Shown here: positions 15,718-23,437 of the stretch, piece after piece
How the letters are laid out: every line of letters starts with the position of its first letter
Numbering within the stretch: the first letter of the stretch is position 1
NCBI GenBank assembly: GCA_913046825.1
Contig: CAJWTF010000021.1
Span: 1-35,476 of the forward strand
Length of the DNA stretch: 35,476 nucleotides
Origin: an uncultured Rickettsiales bacterium
GTDB taxonomy: Bacteria > Pseudomonadota > Alphaproteobacteria > UBA8366
Reading direction: 5' to 3'
The notes under the pieces: generated by a model
What the model was told of the DNA's origin: nothing
The model's input: the letters and a program-made list of their open reading frames with translations, nothing else
Databases searched by the model: none
Made by a program: the position numbers and the translations under genes

Positions 15718-16227
15718 CTATTCGTCCCATTGTCCACAGGCCGTGACCAATAGTTCCATGGATTCACGAGCGCCCGTTCTATTCTCCACACCGAGCAAAC
15801 TCAAATAGGCTTCCAAAGCGATACGAATCGATGCGACATCCGTAACTTCCCGCTTCGCGGGTGCTAACCCCGCCAACCGCATCTGTTCGATTCGCTCGCA
15901 TTCGATCTCCAGTCGTTTGATTTCCTCGCGGATTGAATCCGAATTACTTAATGGAACACCGTCAATTCCAGCTTTCATATGCCGTCGCAAGGACCGCAAA
16001 CATTGGACAACATCGCTTTGCCAAATACCCGTCTGGGCTATGGCTTCCCGCAGCAGCGGTTCATCAACGGATGGGCGTCCACTCACACCGCACCAGCAGC
16101 AGAACAGCACCACATTCGCATCCGCGCCAAAGCTTTCTTGCAGGTCGATGAGACATTCTGAAACACCTGGTCGGGCGTATATCGCAAGCGAAAATGACCA
16201 GAACTCATCCACCGCATTCTTACTCAT
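15718..16227 (-). CDS. TIGR02444 family protein
   Basis: A 169-residue protein of the uncharacterised TIGR02444 (DUF2390) family. The N-terminal half has the family signature: FWSFSLAIYARPGVSECLIDLQ, followed by D-A-N-V-V-L-F-C-C-W. The C-terminal half is helical and charged (EEIKRLEIECERIEQM) and less conserved. No function is established. Its ATG overlaps the stop of the phosphofructokinase gene by 4 nt (ATGA), so the two are translationally coupled. There is no signal peptide or membrane segment. Confidence 0.85.
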   Translation of the reverse strand: MSKNAVDEFWSFSLAIYARPGVSECLIDLQESFGADANVVLFCCWCGVSGRPSVDEPLLREAIAQTGIWQSDVVQCLRSLRRHMKAGIDGVPLSNSDSIREEIKRLEIECERIEQMRLAGLAPAKREVTDVASIRIALEAYLSLLGVENRTGARESMELLVTACGQWDE

Positions 16228-17249
16228 GTATCCCCCAACGAAATACCGTAGCCGCGCGCGGTCGCCACGACCGGGCCATCGATATTAACCACATGATAGG
16301 CGGAAATCGCTCCGCCTGTGGGTACGTCGATCACTTGCCTGTCTCGCCAGGCCACCAGACGATCGCGGGCTGTCGGTAAGCCTCCGCGCTGCACATGGCC
16401 AAGCACCGTCACCCGAATTTCCGCGGAAACCATCTCCGATAATTGCGCCGCCAAGGCATCACCGACACTGCCATACGTCGTCCTCCCCGATGCGTTACCA
16501 ACCGTCACGGCGCCACTATTCAGGGACGTAACAGCCCCGGCGACAATCATCAGCGCGATGTTATAACCGCGCTCCCCAGCGCTCTCCAAGCGCTCTGCCA
16601 CAACGTCTAAGTCGTATGAAATTTCCGGTATCAGTATCACGTCCGCCCCACCGGCAATCCCCAAAACAAACGCGATAAGCCCAGCGTCCCACCCCATAAC
16701 TTCCAGGATAATCACCCGCCCATGTCTTGCCGCGGTGGGCTGCAGGCGATCCAGGGCTTCGGTCGCGACGTGCACGCCGGTGTCATATCCGATCGCAACT
16801 TCGGTGACGCCGACGTCGTTATCGATGGTTTTTGGGATACAGATCAGCGGCATATTTGCCAAATCAGCCAATCGCTTCAACAGTGCCAAAGTGCCGTCTC
16901 CACCAATTCCGATCAGCCCGTCCAGTCCAAGCTCACGCATGCCTTCCGCAACCTCGGACGAGCGATCGCAGGTCGACCCATCGGGCATCTCAAAGGTAAA
17001 TGGATTAACGGTATTTGTGCTAACGAGAAACGTTCCGCTTTGACGCATTAAGGTGCCATTGAAATCAGCCGGTGTCATAGGCCTCGCTCCGACCGGCCGC
17101 TGCAGCAGGTCGAGCGTTCCGTTCTCAATACCGATGATATCCCAATCATAGCCAATCACGACGCGACGGACGACGGCACGCAGCACCGCATTCAAATCCG
17201 AATAGTCACCACCGCTCGTCAAAAGTCCTATTCGTTGTTTCGTCGTCAT
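16224..17249 (-). CDS. 6-phosphofructokinase-like protein with mixed ATP/PPi signature
   Basis: A 341-residue PfkA-family protein, expected to phosphorylate fructose 6-phosphate in glycolysis. Seen motifs are TSGGD (11-15), GGDGT (116-120), PKTIDND (139-145, with the catalytic base Asp143), and a C-terminal LGHVQRGGLPTARDRL. Two discriminating positions disagree. GGDG at 116-119 has the Gly of ATP-dependent enzymes, whereas Lys140 in PKTIDND is the residue of PPi-dependent ones. The first loop reads GGDYSDLN where GGD-x-(P/A)-G-(L/M)-N is usual, so a conserved Gly of the nucleotide loop is replaced by Asp. Phosphoryl donor and activity are therefore uncertain. A GGGAA box lies before the ATG. 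It is coupled to TIGR02444. Confidence 0.88.
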   Translation of the reverse strand: MTTKQRIGLLTSGGDYSDLNAVLRAVVRRVVIGYDWDIIGIENGTLDLLQRPVGARPMTPADFNGTLMRQSGTFLVSTNTVNPFTFEMPDGSTCDRSSEVAEGMRELGLDGLIGIGGDGTLALLKRLADLANMPLICIPKTIDNDVGVTEVAIGYDTGVHVATEALDRLQPTAARHGRVIILEVMGWDAGLIAFVLGIAGGADVILIPEISYDLDVVAERLESAGERGYNIALMIVAGAVTSLNSGAVTVGNASGRTTYGSVGDALAAQLSEMVSAEIRVTVLGHVQRGGLPTARDRLVAWRDRQVIDVPTGGAISAYHVVNIDGPVVATARGYGISLGDT

Positions 17250-17280
17250 ACGACAATTCCCACAGTTTCCCCGCAGGCCC

Positions 17281-17326
17281 GTAACATGCTAATTCCCCGG
17301 TGCCCAATAGGCACCGAATTTGTTAC
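17281..17326. repeat. Nested inverted repeat in the divergent pfk/ydcH promoter region
   Basis: Three nested arms pair: GTAACA (17281-17286) with TGTTAC (17321-17326), AATT with AATT, and CGGTGCC (17298-17304) with GGCACCG (17310-17316) around a CAATA loop. The arms are in register on the right and interrupted by 4- and 3-nt bulges on the left. It may be an operator for both genes or a transcript hairpin. Confidence 0.55.
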
Positions 17327-17361
17327 ACTCAAGATATCCTGAATAGGGAATGATTTCCGGC

Positions 17362-17562
17362 ATGGATCGAAACGACGAAATCAGAGGCCAAATTGAAGAA
17401 ATGAAATCCGAGCATCGAGACTTGGATTTGGCAATTGCTCATATTGGGGATGAACCGCCCTTCGATCAACTGCACATCCAACGACTAAAGAAACGTAAAC
17501 TCGTCTTGAAAGACCAAATTTCCCGATTGGAAGACCAACTCTTGCCGGACATCATCGCCTGA
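17362..17562 (+). CDS. YdcH/DUF465 family small protein, second copy
   Basis: A 66-residue two-helix protein of the DUF465 family, function unknown. It begins MDRNDEIRGQIEEMKSEHRD, with the central FDQLHIQRLKKRKLVLKDQISRLE typical of the family. The ATG at 17362 is chosen because the family begins here and AGGGA (17345-17349) lies upstream, though 12 nt away; an ATG at 17350 directly abuts that box and is less likely. It is divergent from the phosphofructokinase gene and converges on the broken GGDEF gene. Confidence 0.85.
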   Translation: MDRNDEIRGQIEEMKSEHRDLDLAIAHIGDEPPFDQLHIQRLKKRKLVLKDQISRLEDQLLPDIIA

Positions 17563-17577
17563 GGCGACCAGCCAACA

Positions 17578-18321
17578 TTATACAGTCGGATGATCCCGGT
17601 CGTCGCCAGCTAGAGCCGCATCAGCTTCCTCATCCACTTCCAGAGCATGAACCGCGACGTCGGCTTCCAGCGGAATACGCATGTTACCATCGATAAAAGG
17701 CTAGTTGGAGAGTAATTTTCTAACCAAAACAGCCATTTCCTCTGATTTATCGACATTGCTACCAACCAGCACCACTGCAAACGCGTCACCGCCTAGACGG
17801 CCGATAACATTGGCTTTATCGGTATGATGCACCAATGTTTCGGCCACATGTTCTACCACCGCGTCACCGATGGCATGGCCATGAATCTCATTGATGTCCT
17901 TGAGATTGCGAACTGTCACGAACAATAAGGTGTTCAGCGCGCCGTATTCCCGCGCCAAATTTTGCGCATGCCCCAGCTCACGCAAGAACGCACGGCGATT
18001 GAGTGCAGTCGATAGTTCATCATGATCCACGAGGTTCGATAAATAAGCGATACGTTTTCGATTACGGCTGAGTTCCTGGCGTAATTGCCCAATCTCTTCC
18101 ATAAGCTGCATCATCTCGATCCGAGCATTCGGGGTTAAATCTTCCGGCGTGAGTCCGTGAAAGGGCTCAATATCAATCGCCTCTACCTCGAGGTTTTGCG
18201 TAACTTCGCTCTCAGTTTGACTGTCGCGAGGAGGCATTTTCTGAGTTGGATCGGATGTCGGTCGGGTTTTTCGTTCCACCGGTGATGACCACTCGACCGG
18301 TTTCATTTCGTCTAATTTCAT
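17578..18321 (-). pseudogene. GGDEF-domain protein gene, interrupted by an in-frame TAG and with a mutated active site
   Basis: The N-terminal part is a short linker and a coiled coil (MQLMEEIGQLRQELSRNRKR, about 70-90), then a GGDEF domain. The signature is GGDAF (177-181), with Ala in place of the catalytic Glu, so diguanylate cyclase activity is lost or was never present. The first frame stops at TAG (17703-17701) after 206 residues, inside the domain. Beyond the stop the same frame goes on as PFIDGNMRIPLEADVAVHAL and ends at TAA (17580-17578). That is the position and pattern of the last GGDEF strands (usually P-x-x-x-x-G-x-x-I-P-x-x-x-S-x-G-V). One base change can explain the interruption. 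A shortened regulatory protein cannot be excluded. Confidence 0.7.
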
Positions 18322-18505
18322 GTCGAGGCTTCCTTTCCAGAATGAGAATTTGGCTCCACCTCGGCGATTTTCGCCAAAATCGTTAACGAACAGAAGGAAT
18401 CTTACTTGAAGTACGGCTCGACGGCCACCAATTGGACATCTTACGCACTAGTCGGCAGGTGTCTCGATACCGCCGCAGTGGGACATTTTTCAAGGAGAGA
18501 TTGAT

Positions 18506-18988
18506 ATGGCGGAAAATCCAGTCGTTGGAATTATGATGGGCAGTCAGTCGGACTGGCCGACCATGCAGAAGGTCGCGGAAATACTGGACGAATTGGGTAT
18601 CCCGAACGAGGCAAAAGTGATTTCCGCCCATCGGACCCCCGCCCGAATGCACGAATACACCTCGACGGCGCGCGAGCGTGGCCTCAAGGTCATTATCGCA
18701 GGCGCTGGTAAAGCTGCCGCGTTGCCGGGCGCTGTCGCCGCGTTGACACCGCTGCCAGTCCTTGGCGTACCGATGAAAACCTCCGACCTCGGCGGACAAG
18801 ACAGCCTGCTGTCGATGGTTCAGATGCCGACCGGTATTCCCGTCGGCACCCGAGCAATCGGCAATGCCGGTGCCACGAATGCGGGGTTGTTGGCTGCCGC
18901 AATTTTAGCGCTCAGCGACGAGAAAATCGCGAAGGCGCTCGACGACTGGCGCGAACGCCAGACTGCGAACGTGCCGGAGACGCCCTGA
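18506..18988 (+). CDS. purE: 5-(carboxyamino)imidazole ribonucleotide mutase
   Basis: A 160-residue class I PurE of de novo purine synthesis, which converts N5-CAIR to CAIR. The N-terminus [13 protein letters not shown], the SAHRTP loop with catalytic His42, and [13 protein letters not shown] are present. The usual AGAGGAAHLPG loop reads [11 protein letters not shown] (65-75): a Gly is replaced by Lys and the His by Ala. AAGGAG lies 10 nt before the ATG. In most alphaproteobacteria purK follows directly; here a convergent gene lies downstream instead, so the N5-CAIR synthetase must be encoded elsewhere or be absent. The 184 nt upstream, shared with the GGDEF gene, hold no recognised element. 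Confidence 0.92.
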   Translation: MAENPVVGIMMGSQSDWPTMQKVAEILDELGIPNEAKVISAHRTPARMHEYTSTARERGLKVIIAGAGKAAALPGAVAALTPLPVLGVPMKTSDLGGQDSLLSMVQMPTGIPVGTRAIGNAGATNAGLLAAAILALSDEKIAKALDDWRERQTANVPETP

Positions 18989-19004
18989 AACCAGTAATGC
19001 CAGC

Positions 19005-19022
19005 CCGCGGCTAAAGCCGCGG
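19005..19022. terminator. Possible terminator hairpin between purE and coq9
   Basis: CCGCGGC (19005-19011), a TAAA loop and GCCGCGG (19016-19022) form a perfect 7-bp stem that overlaps the coq9 stop codon. There is no U tract on either side, so termination would be weak or factor-dependent. Confidence 0.4.
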
Positions 19023-19637
19023 CGCTTGGGATTTGGCTGCGTGCTGAAAAGGATTGAAGGGACGGCGGAGACGAGCCACCGCTTGCGGCACCTTCATAAC
19101 ATCGGCGATGCGCCGGTTGATAAAGGCCCAGGTCTCCTCACTCTCTAGCGATTCATCCTGAAGCCAAAACAGGACGGATGACACATATACCCCCGCGAGC
19201 AGACCACGCTTGGAGTAAAAGTTCCAATCGGTCGCAGCATCGCCGACCGCGAGCCAAATGGCGTCGACGGTCCGATATAAGAGCCGTGTACCGACAAGTA
19301 CATTTTGCGGCAGCGCCAAGTGAGCCACGCCGTGACGCACAGCCTCTCGCTCTCCAGCCCCCAATTCGAGACGTATTCGTAGGGCAAATGTAATGCGATC
19401 GCGGATACGCATAACGCCGCCTTCTTGTTCCGACAGGCGACAGGTCATTTCATCATCCATCGCCGTGCTATGCAATTCAATCAATTCCAAGCCACCACCC
19501 GGAACCAGTGCCTGCATCGTCGCAATGGACATGGCGATATCCGAGGCACCGGCCTTAAGGGACCTCTCGCTCCACCCGTCAAAGGGCACATGAGGGAGGA
19601 CAGCCCACAGCAGTTCTTTCCGGAGGTCTTCGGTCAT
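19011..19637 (-). CDS. coq9: COQ9 family protein
   Basis: A 208-residue protein related to COQ9, a lipid-binding accessory factor of ubiquinone synthesis known in mitochondria and alphaproteobacteria. The N-terminal part HVPFDGWSERSLKAGA and the later TVDAIWLAVGDAATDWNFYSKRGLLAGVY-like stretch (near residues 125-152) are the family marks. In alphaproteobacteria such genes are described as divergent from rpsU; here def lies between, and rpsU is divergent from that pair. Its ATG overlaps the def stop by 4 nt (ATGA). The ubiquinone role is inferred from the family and agrees with several membrane-linked oxidoreductases in the window. Confidence 0.88.
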   Translation of the reverse strand: MTEDLRKELLWAVLPHVPFDGWSERSLKAGASDIAMSIATMQALVPGGGLELIELHSTAMDDEMTCRLSEQEGGVMRIRDRITFALRIRLELGAGEREAVRHGVAHLALPQNVLVGTRLLYRTVDAIWLAVGDAATDWNFYSKRGLLAGVYVSSVLFWLQDESLESEETWAFINRRIADVMKVPQAVARLRRPFNPFQHAAKSQAPRL

Positions 19638-20185
19638 TCTTCTTTCTCTGCTTCTTCAGACGCTCCGTCGGCGTGATAGCGCATCTGATCCCGGAACATC
19701 AAAAGCGACAAATCCTCCATCCGTTGCGGATAAAGGGTGCCTTCCAGATGGTCGCATTCGTGCTGCGCGACGCGGGCATGAAACCCTTCGGCGACCCGAT
19801 CTATCGGCTTTCCTTCCAGCGATACCGCGCGGTATCGGACTTTGTTATAGCGCGGCACAGCCCCGATCATACCGGGGACAGACAAGCATCCCTCCCAATC
19901 AACCTCGGTGTCTTCGGTCAAGGGTTCGACAACCGGATTGATCAGCACGCTCAACGGGACCGGATTCGGGTTCTCTTCATCTCGGCCTTCCGGCTCATGG
20001 AAAATGACGACCCGCAACGGCACGTGTACCTGAGGGGCGGCCAAACCTGCTCCATCGGCATCGGCCATGGTCTCCAGCATATCCTCAACCAGACGGCGGA
20101 TTTCCGGCGCGGTCGGGTCGGCCACCTCGGATGCGGGATCGCGGAGCACTGGATGCCCCATTTTTGCAATTTTCAATATCGCCAT
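19634..20185 (-). CDS. def: Peptide deformylase
   Basis: A 183-residue metal hydrolase that removes the formyl group from new protein N-termini. All three motifs are present: GAGLAAPQV (45-53), EGCLSVPG with the ligand Cys100, and QHECDHLEG with ligands His142 and His146 and catalytic Glu143. The ATG at 20185 is chosen because MAILKI is the usual start; an upstream in-frame start at 20206 would add seven unconserved residues. It is coupled to coq9 and divergent from rpsU. The usual partner fmt is not adjacent. A second def gene may exist elsewhere, as is common. Confidence 0.93.
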   Translation of the reverse strand: MAILKIAKMGHPVLRDPASEVADPTAPEIRRLVEDMLETMADADGAGLAAPQVHVPLRVVIFHEPEGRDEENPNPVPLSVLINPVVEPLTEDTEVDWEGCLSVPGMIGAVPRYNKVRYRAVSLEGKPIDRVAEGFHARVAQHECDHLEGTLYPQRMEDLSLLMFRDQMRYHADGASEEAEKEE

Positions 20186-20315
20186 GAGACTAGTATATGA
20201 TATCAAAATTAGAGGTTACAGTGTTGTAAACACCCCTTCCCAAGCAGAATTCACCATGATATAAGCCTCGATCACTCAGCAATTGTTAAGATGATTGTCA
20301 GGCAGGAGAAGTCCC

Positions 20316-20522
20316 ATCGTTCACGTCACAGTCCGCGACAATAATGTCGATCAGGCCCTGAAGGCGCTCAAGAAGAAAATGCAGCGCGAGGGTGTCTTCC
20401 GTGAGATGAAGCTGCGCCGTTCCTACGAAAAGCCGTCGGAGCGTAAAGCGCGGGAACAAGCCGAGGCGGTTCGCCGGCATCGAAAGTTGCTTCGCAAACG
20501 GTTGGAGCGCGAAGGCTTCTAG
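20316..20522 (+). CDS. rpsU: 30S ribosomal protein S21 (bS21), probable AUC start
   Basis: A 68-residue small-subunit protein used in translation initiation. [21 protein letters not shown] and [20 protein letters not shown] are unmistakable bS21. The expected start, just before VHVTVRDNN, is ATC at 20316-20318. AGGAG at 20304-20308 leaves a 7-nt spacer to it, the ideal distance. No ATG, GTG or TTG lies between the Shine-Dalgarno site and the conserved sequence. The only canonical alternative is a TTG at 20295, upstream of the AGGAG, which would add seven odd residues. AUC is a rare and weak start in bacteria, but no other reading fits as well. A terminator follows 28 nt after the stop. Confidence 0.9.
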   Translation: MVHVTVRDNNVDQALKALKKKMQREGVFREMKLRRSYEKPSERKAREQAEAVRRHRKLLRKRLEREGF

Positions 20523-20550
20523 GCACTGGCTGATTGAGGTACCCCGAAAG

Positions 20551-20580
20551 CGCCCGCGGCCTTGCAGAGCGGGCGTTTTT
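20551..20580 (+). terminator. Intrinsic terminator of rpsU
   Basis: CGCCCGC (20551-20557) and GCGGGCG (20569-20575) form a perfect 7-bp stem with an 11-nt loop, followed by five Ts. Confidence 0.93.
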
Positions 20581-20648
20581 CATTTGCGATCTTATCTCTT
20601 TACGCAAGGACCGATAGCATTGCGAAGAAGCGTACAGGCGATCCCTGG

Positions 20649-20939
20649 ATGCCGGCGCCGAAATACGCCGCCACTTTGCGTGGGTTCGGCGTCAACCTAT
20701 TTGTCACAAGTATTCCAGCCTCCGTCTCCTTTGCCGAGACAGTCTTCAGCGCGCAGTGCGTCTATTCCGACCTGGACTTTCGTCGTCCTTCGACTCGGCG
20801 ACATGGAATGGATGCTGCACGCCGACCATACTTACGAGAAACATCCGCACGCGGGCTTCGTCGCAAATATTGACGGACGCGGCGCAGGTGCGGAGTTTAG
20901 ATTGCTCGGTACCCGACATCCCGCTCTAGCGGCACCCTT
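20649..20939 (+). pseudogene. VOC/glyoxalase-superfamily protein gene, frameshifted and truncated
   Basis: VOC proteins are small beta-alpha-beta metal enzymes or resistance factors of about 120 residues. From an ATG at 20649 the frame reads RGFGVNLFVTSIPASVSFAE and CVYSDLDF, then shifts. One extra C at 20781 separates GAC TTT from GTC GTC CTT, and the next frame continues VLRLGDMEWMLHADHTYEKH, HAGFVANIDG and GAEFRLLGTRHPA. Removing that one base restores a continuous VOC N-terminal two thirds. The last third is missing and the sequence becomes unrelated near 20940, where an inverted repeat lies. The two lesions together mark a pseudogene. Confidence 0.78.
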
Positions 20940-20980
20940 TTCACACAGGGTTGTATTGTATTTGAAACCCGGGATGTCGG
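20913..20980. repeat. 68-bp segment bounded by perfect 11-bp inverted repeats
   Basis: CCGACATCCCG (20913-20923) is the exact reverse complement of CGGGATGTCGG (20970-20980), 46 nt apart, with a smaller ACCCT/AGGGT hairpin inside. It lies where the VOC pseudogene loses its C-terminus and just before the DUF3179 pseudogene. It could be a small palindromic or transposon-derived element. No convincing target duplication is seen. Confidence 0.4.
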
Positions 20981-20991
20981 ACAGTCTGAAT

Positions 20992-21940
20992 ATGAAGCAG
21001 ATTGTCAGCGTAATCGTACTTCTCTGTCTTTGGGCAAGCCAAGCGGCGGCCAACCCGGATTACTGGCGCCACGAGCGGCCCAAGGCGGACTTCACCAACC
21101 AATAGATCCCCCTCCCACCCAAGGACGGCATTCATTCCGCCAATTGACGACCCGACGTTTAAACCGGTCTCGGAGATTGATGAGCTGGGCGAGACAGAGC
21201 CGGTCATTGGCGTGTCGATCAACGGCCAGGCGAAGGCCTATCCGCTGAGCATCCTGATGCGACATGAGATCGTCAACGATGAGCTTGATGGCATGCCAGA
21301 CATTCTGCCCCCTATGCAATGCGGCGATGGTGTTAGACCGCGGGGTTGGCGATAAGGTTTTGGACTTCGGTAATAACGGCAAGTTGCGGAACCTTGATTT
21401 GGTCACGTGGGACCAGCAAACTAAAAGCTGGCGGCAACAGTTCCTCGGCGAGGCCATCATCGGATCGATGACGGGGATGAAACTGAAGGCACTGCCGGTG
21501 CGCCTTGAATCCTGCCGAAACTTCAAAAAGCGATTTCCGAAAGGCCAAGTACTCACACCGACCGGCGCATTTGCCGCGATGGAGACTTATTGCTGCAATC
21601 CGTATGGCGGTTACGACACACAAGCCGACCCCTATCCGCATTTTCTGACTGTCGAAATGCCGAAAGGCATCCTTGCCATGCTGCGGGTGGTCTTGCTTAA
21701 GAGTCAAACGCAAGCCTGGTCGATGGCGCTCCAGCGGGAGAAGAAGCAATTGAAATTGCCGAATGGCGTGACCCTGAATTGGACGCCGGGGCAAAACTCG
21801 GCGCTCTACATGCCAGAAATCGCCAAAGGGCGGGATGCCGGCAATATCACGGCAACAAAATTCGGCGCCGACGGTCCGATCGATGTTCCCTATTTCGCCA
21901 ATTTCGCCTCTGTCTATAGCGTCTTTTCCCCTGGACAGGA
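20992..21940 (+). pseudogene. DUF3179-domain secreted protein gene, multiply disrupted
   Basis: DUF3179 proteins are secreted proteins of unknown function with a conserved C-P-L-C motif. The ATG at 20992 opens a signal peptide (VSVIVLLCLWASQAAA), then PDYWRHERPKADF and a TAG at 21103. Some 20 nt seem missing before PPKDGI. The tetranucleotide CATT is duplicated (21129-21132, 21133-21136) and shifts the frame to PPIDDPTFKPVSEIDELGE, VIGVSINGQAKAYPLSILM and RHEIVNDELDGMP. At 21299/21300 about 8 nt are missing and the frame moves again to TFCPLCNAAMVLDRG, followed by an open stretch through KLRNLDLVTWDQQTKSWRQQ to VYSVF near 21930. That open frame runs on to 22055, over the end of pntB. Removing the lesions rebuilds a normal family member. 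Confidence 0.85.
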
Positions 21941-22038
21941 AGATACACATCCAATAATCCCAATCAGGAAAGAGGCATCCTTTATTAACTCGGGTCTCCC
22001 CGTAACAAAGACTATTTTAGGAAACCACGTGGGAGCAA

Positions 22039-23427
22039 TTATTCCAGCGCTTTGACGATATCTTCGCACATCGCCTTCGCGTCGGCGAACAGCATCATGG
22101 TGTTGTCCTGGAAGAATAACGGGTTGTCGACCCCCGCATAGCCCGAGCCCATCGACCGTTTTACGAACAGCACCGTGCCCGCTTCTTCCACGTTCAAGAC
22201 AGGCATGCCGTAAATTGCGCTTGTTGGGTCGGTCTTCGCTAAGGGGTTTGTCACGTCATTTGCACCGATGACAAAGGAGACGTCAGTCGAAGCGAAGTCG
22301 CGGTTAATCTCGTCTAATTCCTCAACATCATCGTAGGAGACATTCGCCTCCGCCAATAACACGTTCATATGGCCTGGCATCCGTCCGGCGACAGGGTGAA
22401 TGGCATAGCGCACCCGAATTCCCTCTTTCTTCAGAAGGTCGGCCATCTCGCGCAACGCGTGCTGTGCCTGAGCCACTGCCATGCCATAGCCGGGTACAAT
22501 GATGACACTACCAGCATTCTTCAAGATGAAGGCCGCATCCTCGGCGCTGCCGGAGCGAACCGTACGATCGCCCATATCCGCGGCCAGACCTGCCGTCTCG
22601 CCGCCAAAGCCGCCTAAAATGACGTTAAAGAACGAGCGGTTCATGCCCTTGCACATGATGTAGCTGAGAATGGCACCCGAAGATCCAACCAGCGCGCCGG
22701 TAATGATCAACGCCATATTGGAGAGCGTGAAACCGATGCCACACGCCGCCCAGCCCGAATAGCTGTTCAGCATGGAGATGACGACCGGCATATCGGCACC
22801 ACCGATGGGAATGATGATCAGAACACCAATCAAGAACGCCAAGAGCGCGATGCTCCAGAACAACGCGCCGGTTTGCGCATCACAGAACCAGACAACTAAC
22901 GCAATCAGCAACAACCCAAGCAGGGCGTTCAACGCATGTTGGCCCGGGAACGTTATGGGCGCGCCACTCATGATGCCTTGAAGCTTGGCGAAGGCGATAA
23001 CCGATCCAGTAAAAGTGACGGCACCAATGGCAGTGCCGATGCTCATCTCAACGAGGCTGGCCACGCCAATATTACCGGGAGTCCCAATGCCGTAAGCCGC
23101 CGGCTGAAAGAATGCTGCAGCCGCAACGCAAACCGCCGCTAAACCAACAAGACTATGGAAGGCCGCCACCAATTCTGGTAGCGATGTCATTTCGATCTTC
23201 CAGGCGATGAACGTGCCGATCCCGCCACCGATCAAGACGCCGAGCAAGATCATCCAATAGCTGACGACACCTGGCGTCACGAGGGTCGTGCCGACGGCAA
23301 TAATCATTCCGACGATGCCAAATACATTGCCCGAGCGCGCGGTCTCCGGTGACGATAATCCCCGTAGCGCCATGATGAACAGAACGCTGGAAATTAAATA
23401 GGCGAAGGACGCCATACTTTCGGTCAT
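22039..23427 (-). CDS. pntB: NAD(P) transhydrogenase, beta subunit
   Basis: A 462-residue inner-membrane subunit of the proton-translocating transhydrogenase, which makes NADPH from NADH using the proton gradient. About nine hydrophobic segments (domain II) fill residues 1-260. Domain III, the NADP-binding part, follows with VPGYGMAVAQAQH, HPVAGRMPGHMNVLLAEA, and the loop GANDVTNPLAK. KRSMGSGYAGVDNPLF near the C-terminus is diagnostic. It is third in the operon pntAA-pntAB-pntB, 10 nt after pntAB. Its C-terminal end overlaps, on the other strand, only the open frame left by the DUF3179 pseudogene. Confidence 0.96.
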   Translation of the reverse strand: MTESMASFAYLISSVLFIMALRGLSSPETARSGNVFGIVGMIIAVGTTLVTPGVVSYWMILLGVLIGGGIGTFIAWKIEMTSLPELVAAFHSLVGLAAVCVAAAAFFQPAAYGIGTPGNIGVASLVEMSIGTAIGAVTFTGSVIAFAKLQGIMSGAPITFPGQHALNALLGLLLIALVVWFCDAQTGALFWSIALLAFLIGVLIIIPIGGADMPVVISMLNSYSGWAACGIGFTLSNMALIITGALVGSSGAILSYIMCKGMNRSFFNVILGGFGGETAGLAADMGDRTVRSGSAEDAAFILKNAGSVIIVPGYGMAVAQAQHALREMADLLKKEGIRVRYAIHPVAGRMPGHMNVLLAEANVSYDDVEELDEINRDFASTDVSFVIGANDVTNPLAKTDPTSAIYGMPVLNVEEAGTVLFVKRSMGSGYAGVDNPLFFQDNTMMLFADAKAMCEDIVKALE

Positions 23428-23437
23428 ATCAGCGCCC

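Noticed and set aside
19005..19022. Confident intrinsic terminator for purE
   Set aside because: The stem is perfect but no U tract follows on either strand, so it is listed only at low confidence.
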